Positions 61,023 through 64,000 of a DNA stretch of 64,000 bases are shown one piece after another. Positions within the stretch are counted from its first letter, which is position 1. Every line of letters begins with the position of its first letter. Below the pieces are notes generated by a model. The model was not told where the DNA came from, made no database searches, and saw only the letters and a program-made list of their open reading frames with translations. The stretch is from Allobosea sp. Root381 (GTDB taxonomy: Bacteria > Pseudomonadota > Alphaproteobacteria > Rhizobiales > Beijerinckiaceae): contig NZ_LMJT01000023.1 in assembly GCF_001429395.1 (NCBI RefSeq), forward strand, positions 203,631-267,630. Reading direction: 5' to 3'. The position numbers and the translations under genes are program-made.

Positions 61023-61729
61023 GCGGCGGCGATCCGGCGCGCGACGAGCCGGGCCATGACTTCCGAGGCGAAGAGGGCTGCCACCGAGATCGCGATCGAG
61101 ATCAGGGTGAGCCGCATTGCGCCGGCGTCGCCGCCCGGCACCTGGGTGAAGGTGTAAATCGCGGAAGGCAGGGTCTGCGTCTCGCCGGGAATGTTCGAGA
61201 CGAAGGTGATCGTCGCGCCGAATTCGCCCATCGCCTTGGCGAAGCTCAGGATCATGCCGGCGAGGATGCCAGGAAGGCACAAAGGCAGCGTTACCACCGC
61301 GAAGACCCAGACCGGGTTGGCGCCGAGCGTGCCGGCGGCGTCCTCGAGCTTGCGGTCGACCGCCTCGATCGAGAGCCGCATGGCCCGCACCATCAGGGGA
61401 AACCCCATGACCGCGCTCGCCAGCGCCGCCCCCGTCCAGCGAAACGACAGCACGATGCCGAAATGGTCGTAGAGCAGCTGCCCGACCGGTCCGCGACGGC
61501 CGAACCAGATCAGCAGCAGGTAGCCCGTCACGACGGGGGGAAGGATCAGCGGCAGATGCACCGCCGCATCGAGCAGCGAGCGCCCCCAGAACTTTCCACG
61601 CGCCAGCAGGAAGGCGACAGCAAGCCCGAAGGGCAGGCTCGCCAGCATGGCCGTCGTCGCGACCAGCAGACTGAGCCTGACCGCCGTCCACTCATCGGGC
61701 GACAGCCAGGCCCCGGCAGTTTCCAGCAT
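61019..61729 (-). CDS. modB: Molybdate ABC transporter permease ModB
   Basis: Inner-membrane permease of 236 residues. It has about five to six membrane segments, starting with VRLSLLVATTAMLASLPFGLAVAFLLA, and the ATPase-contact loop DRKLEDAAGTLGANPVWVFAVVTLPLCLPGI, which carries the typical EAA-type motif. FAKAMGEFGATITFVSNIPGETQTL is the ModB signature. It lies 15 bases downstream of modA and overlaps modC, so modABC is one operon. Confidence 0.95.
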   Translation of the reverse strand: MLETAGAWLSPDEWTAVRLSLLVATTAMLASLPFGLAVAFLLARGKFWGRSLLDAAVHLPLILPPVVTGYLLLIWFGRRGPVGQLLYDHFGIVLSFRWTGAALASAVMGFPLMVRAMRLSIEAVDRKLEDAAGTLGANPVWVFAVVTLPLCLPGILAGMILSFAKAMGEFGATITFVSNIPGETQTLPSAIYTFTQVPGGDAGAMRLTLISIAISVAALFASEVMARLVARRIAAA

Positions 61730-61744
61730 ATTTGTCAGGAACGC

Positions 61745-62548
61745 TCAGGAGGCGCCGGCCGGCTGGTTCAACACAGTGAAGCCCTGCTTTTCGAACGCGG
61801 CACGGGGCGTGGTGCCACGCAGCCAGGTCAGAAAGCCCTGAGCGTCCGCATTGCTCGACTCCTTCGTCACCGCGATCGGGTAGAGAATCGGCGGGTGCGA
61901 ATCCTGCGGGAAGGTGGCGACGACCTTGACCTTCGGGTCGGCCGCGGCGTCGGTGGTGTAGACGATGCCGAGCGGCGCCTCGCCACGCGAGACCAGAAGC
62001 AGCGCGGCACGCACATTGTCGGCCTGCGCGATCTTGTCCTTTACCTTGTCCCAGGCGCCGAGTTTCTCCAGCGCCGCCTTGCCGTATTTCCCGGCCGGGA
62101 CCGAATCGACATTGCCCATGGCGAGGCGGCCCTCACCGAGGGCGGCGGCGAGATCGACGCCGGGTGCAAGCTTAAGGGTAAGGGGCGACTCCGCTGGAGC
62201 GATCAGGCCGATGCGGTTTGCCAGCAGCGTCACGCGGCTGTCGTTGCGGATAAGGCCCTTGCCGGCGGCATAGTCCATCCAGTCGAGATCGGCCGAGAAG
62301 AAGATGTCGGCCGGGGCGCCCTGTTCGAGCTGCTTCGCCAGCACGCTGCTCGCAGCATAGGAGATCTTCGGGGCCGGCTTGCCGGTTTCCTTCACCCAGG
62401 TCGCAGCGGCGTCGTCGAGCGCGTTCTTGAGGCTGGCCGCAGCGAAGACGACGAGTTCCTTGGACTGCGCGTGGGCCGTATCGACCGCCGTGCCGAAGCC
62501 CATGACCAAGGCCAGGCCGAGGCCCAGCAGCGAACGCCGCGTGTTCAT
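61745..62548 (-). CDS. modA: Molybdate ABC transporter substrate-binding protein ModA
   Basis: Periplasmic molybdate-binding protein of 267 residues. A signal peptide (MNTRRSLLGLGLALVMGFGTA, cleavage near AHAQS) precedes ELVVFAAASLKNALDDAA, where the Ala-Ser-Leu part contacts the oxyanion. Later motifs include KISYAASSVLAKQLEQGAPADIFFSADLDWMDYA and GIVYTTDAAADP. The ATG at 62548 fits the spacing from GGGGAT; ATGs at 62554 and 62557 are alternatives. It is the first gene of modABC, behind a Mo-box. Confidence 0.95.
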   Translation of the reverse strand: MNTRRSLLGLGLALVMGFGTAVDTAHAQSKELVVFAAASLKNALDDAAATWVKETGKPAPKISYAASSVLAKQLEQGAPADIFFSADLDWMDYAAGKGLIRNDSRVTLLANRIGLIAPAESPLTLKLAPGVDLAAALGEGRLAMGNVDSVPAGKYGKAALEKLGAWDKVKDKIAQADNVRAALLLVSRGEAPLGIVYTTDAAADPKVKVVATFPQDSHPPILYPIAVTKESSNADAQGFLTWLRGTTPRAAFEKQGFTVLNQPAGAS

Positions 62549-62570
62549 TTCCATCATCCCCGTAGACAAG

Positions 62571-62598
62571 GCCGCTGTGCATGGCCGTATATAGCGAT
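62571..62598. promoter_or_regulatory. Mo-box (ModE-type binding site) between modA and mop
   Basis: The right half TATATAGCGAT (62588-62598) matches the known ModE half-site (complement ATCGCTATATA) fully. After a 6-base spacer, the left half CGCTGTGCA (62573-62581) matches CGCTATATA in 6 of 9 positions. It sits 25 bases upstream of the modA start and 64 upstream of mop, in the right place to repress both when molybdate is plentiful. Confidence 0.75.
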
Positions 62599-62661
62599 GG
62601 TGGCAGAGCCGGAAGCGCCGAGTCAAGCTGTGACCGTGCGGGCAGGCCTATGGAGACAGTG

Positions 62662-62868
62662 ATGAAGATCAGCGCCCGCAATCAGCTCAAGGGGAAGATC
62701 GTCGAGATCACCAAGGGGGCGACGACCGCCCATGTGCGGCTCGATGTCGGCGGCACGATCGTGACCTCCGCCATCACCAATGCCGCCGTAGACGAGCTGA
62801 AGCTGACTGTGGGGCAGGAGGCCTATGCCGTGGTGAAGGCCTCCGACGTGATGATCGCGATCGACTGA
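62662..62868 (+). CDS. mop: Molybdenum-pterin/molybdate-binding protein Mop (TOBE domain)
   Basis: Small cytoplasmic molybdate-binding protein of 68 residues. It begins MKISARNQLKGKIVEITKGATTAHVRL, the standard Mop/TOBE start, and continues with TIVTSAITNAAVDEL and AYAVVKASDVMIAID. GGAGA lies 6 bases before the ATG at 62662. Mop proteins form hexamers and store or buffer molybdate. Its gene is divergent from modABC across the Mo-box. Confidence 0.93.
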   Translation: MKISARNQLKGKIVEITKGATTAHVRLDVGGTIVTSAITNAAVDELKLTVGQEAYAVVKASDVMIAID

Positions 62869-62891
62869 CGCCTATCGCGGACCGCCGAGCC

Positions 62892-63404
62892 TCAGCCCTG
62901 CGGGTGCTTGTGGATCGGGTCGACCCAGTAGACCGCCTCCGGCGCCTCGACCGGGTCGACATCGGTGATGTTGACGACGACGGCCTCGTTGTCCGAGCGG
63001 ACCAGCACGCATTCGAGCGGGTTGTCGGGATCGGCGTTGATCTCCTGGTGCGGCACATAGGGTGGCACGTAGATGAAGTCGCCGGGGCCGGCCTCGGCGA
63101 CGAATTCGAGCCGCTCGCCCCAGCGCATCCGGGCCTTGCCGCGCACGACGTAGATCACGCTCTCCAGCTCGCCGTGGTGGTGCACGCCGGTCTTGGCGTT
63201 CGGCTGGATCGAGACCGTGCCGGCCCAGATCTTCTGCGCCCCGACCCGGGCGTGGTTGATCGCGGCCTGCCGGAACATGCCCGGCGTCTGCGCAGTGTTC
63301 GAATCGAGCTTGTCGCCGGTGATGACGCGCACGCCGTCATGCTTCCAGCGCGGCTCGTCGCCGTGGTGGTGGTCATGATCATGGGGGTGATCGTGATCGG
63401 TCAT
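62892..63404 (-). CDS. Cupin-domain protein with His-rich N-terminus
   Basis: Protein of 170 residues. The first 15 residues are His/Asp-rich (DHDHPHDHDHHHGDE), likely able to bind divalent metal. The rest is a single cupin: KTGVHHHGELESVIYVVRGKARMRWG gives the first metal motif and GDFIYVPPYVPHQEINAD the second. Function is unknown; enzymes and metal-storage proteins share this fold. I chose the ATG at 63404 because AGGAG lies 7 bases upstream, whereas the ATG at 63410 is too close to it. Convergent with mop, 23 bases apart. Confidence 0.82.
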   Translation of the reverse strand: MTDHDHPHDHDHHHGDEPRWKHDGVRVITGDKLDSNTAQTPGMFRQAAINHARVGAQKIWAGTVSIQPNAKTGVHHHGELESVIYVVRGKARMRWGERLEFVAEAGPGDFIYVPPYVPHQEINADPDNPLECVLVRSDNEAVVVNITDVDPVEAPEAVYWVDPIHKHPQG

Positions 63405-63439
63405 CGTCATGCTCCTATGCCAGGCGTGTCACCGGCAGG

Positions 63440-64000
63440 TTAGAGGACGACGGCGTCCTCCGAAACCGTCTTGGACGGTGCACCCTCTGATCCTGCGGGA
63501 GGCGCGCCGCGCAGCAGGACCAGCGCTGCCAACGCCGTCGCAACGAGGCCGAGCGCCGCGACCAGGGCCGAAAACTGCATGCCGGCGACAAAGGCCTCGC
63601 GCGCGATCGCGATCAGGCTCGCGGCAAGCTCCGCCGGCAGCCGCACCGCTTCCGCGACAGCGCCGGCCAGGGTCGCGGTGGCGATCCGGGCCGATTCCGG
63701 GGGAATCCCGACCGGCAATGCTTGCGCCATCTGGCTGCGGTAGATCGCGGTGACGATGCTGCCGAGGATCGCGATGCCGAGCGCCCCGCCGAACTCGATG
63801 CTGGTCTCGGACATGGCTGCGGCCGAACCGGCGCGCTCCGGAGGCGCGCTGCTCACGATCAGGTCGGTCGTCATCGCCACCACCGGCGTGAAGCCGAGCG
63901 AGAAGATCACGGAGGCTGTGACGACCAGCGCCAGGTTCCCGCCGACCTCGATCCGCGTCAGCAGCGCAAAGCCGGCTGCGGCAACCGCCAATCCGGTGGT
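63440..64000 (-). CDS. MFS transporter, DHA2-type drug efflux (N-terminus outside window)
   Basis: C-terminal 187 residues of a 14-segment-type MFS exporter. Membrane segments are visible at the start (LAVAAAGFALLTRI), at LVVTASVIFSLGFTPVVAMTTDLIV, at EFGGALGIAILGSIVTAIY, and at FSALVAALGLVATALAALVLL. The motif ERAGSAAAMSETSIEFGGALGIA is the motif C-like region of the SmvA/QacA group. The frame continues to the window end, so the start lies beyond 64000; the TTG at 63991 is internal. The substrate is unknown. Confidence 0.82.
   Translation of the reverse strand, partial: TTGLAVAAAGFALLTRIEVGGNLALVVTASVIFSLGFTPVVAMTTDLIVSSAPPERAGSAAAMSETSIEFGGALGIAILGSIVTAIYRSQMAQALPVGIPPESARIATATLAGAVAEAVRLPAELAASLIAIAREAFVAGMQFSALVAALGLVATALAALVLLRGAPPAGSEGAPSKTVSEDAVVL

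Noticed and set aside
1-64000. CRISPR array, prophage, IS element, tRNA or rRNA gene
   Set aside because: No regularly spaced repeats, transposase or phage genes, and no cloverleaf or rRNA-like segments were noticed by eye. A tRNAscan-SE or Infernal run would settle small RNAs I could have missed.

Overview
The window is a GC-rich chromosomal segment from an alphaproteobacterium of the order Hyphomicrobiales (Rhizobiales). A Bosea-like genus is my guess, but the sequence alone does not settle the genus. The order-level call rests on the block dusB-ntrB-ntrC-ntrY-ntrX-hfq-hflX, a FixL/FixK-type regulatory set, and several families of palindromic intergenic repeats of the kind common in this order. 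Genes are densely packed, often with ATGA or GTGA overlaps. I saw no rRNA, tRNA, CRISPR array, transposase or prophage gene.

Layout. (1) 1-10.2 kb is an assimilatory nitrate operon: nitrate ABC uptake (nrtA cut by the window edge, nrtB, nrtD-like), a FAD reductase, the molybdenum nitrate reductase NasA, a siroheme nitrite reductase NirA and a CysJ-like flavoprotein. (2) 10.2-19.5 kb is an uptake and catabolism locus of unknown substrate: dipeptide/opine-type ABC binding protein and permeases without an ATPase gene, three oxidoreductases, an MmgE/PrpD protein and an XRE-cupin regulator at a divergent promoter. (3) 19.9-24.4 kb has patatin, acetoacetate decarboxylase, a pyruvate-oxidase-like ThDP enzyme and a CinA-type amidase. 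(4) 24.4-35.1 kb has ispDF, then dusB-ntrBC-ntrYX-hfq-hflX, the core nitrogen-regulation block. (5) 35.3-39.3 kb has an OmpR-type response regulator divergent from a FixK-like gene followed by a hybrid FixL-like heme-PAS kinase, with a K-box-like site between them. This matches the hFixL-FxkR-FixK oxygen-sensing cascade known from Rhizobium etli. (6) 39.6-42.2 kb is exbB-exbD-tonB, followed by a well-supported small RNA candidate on the minus strand. (7) 42.8-58.9 kb is a liv-type ABC transporter and a catabolic cluster for an N-heterocycle, probably nicotinate-like. It has a FAD subunit, one 1457-residue protein joining a molybdenum hydroxylase to a 6-hydroxynicotinate-reductase-like module, an enamidase-like amidohydrolase, two AA_synth paralogues, UPF0280, an M20 hydrolase and a MarR regulator with two matching operator candidates. 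(8) 59.0-62.9 kb is molybdate uptake and control (modA, modB, modC, modE-like, mop, with a clear Mo-box) plus a CueR-like gene. (9) The end holds a His-rich cupin and a truncated MFS transporter.

How it fits together. Nitrogen acquisition is the main theme: nitrate assimilation, NtrBC/NtrYX control and breakdown of a nitrogen heterocycle. Both NasA and the heterocycle hydroxylase need molybdenum, which the mod genes would supply. The FixL-type cascade adds oxygen control. The points most worth following up are the hydroxylase-reductase fusion whose linker is a translated palindromic repeat, the anti-Shine-Dalgarno-type small RNA, and the FixL-FxkR-FixK set in this neighbourhood.
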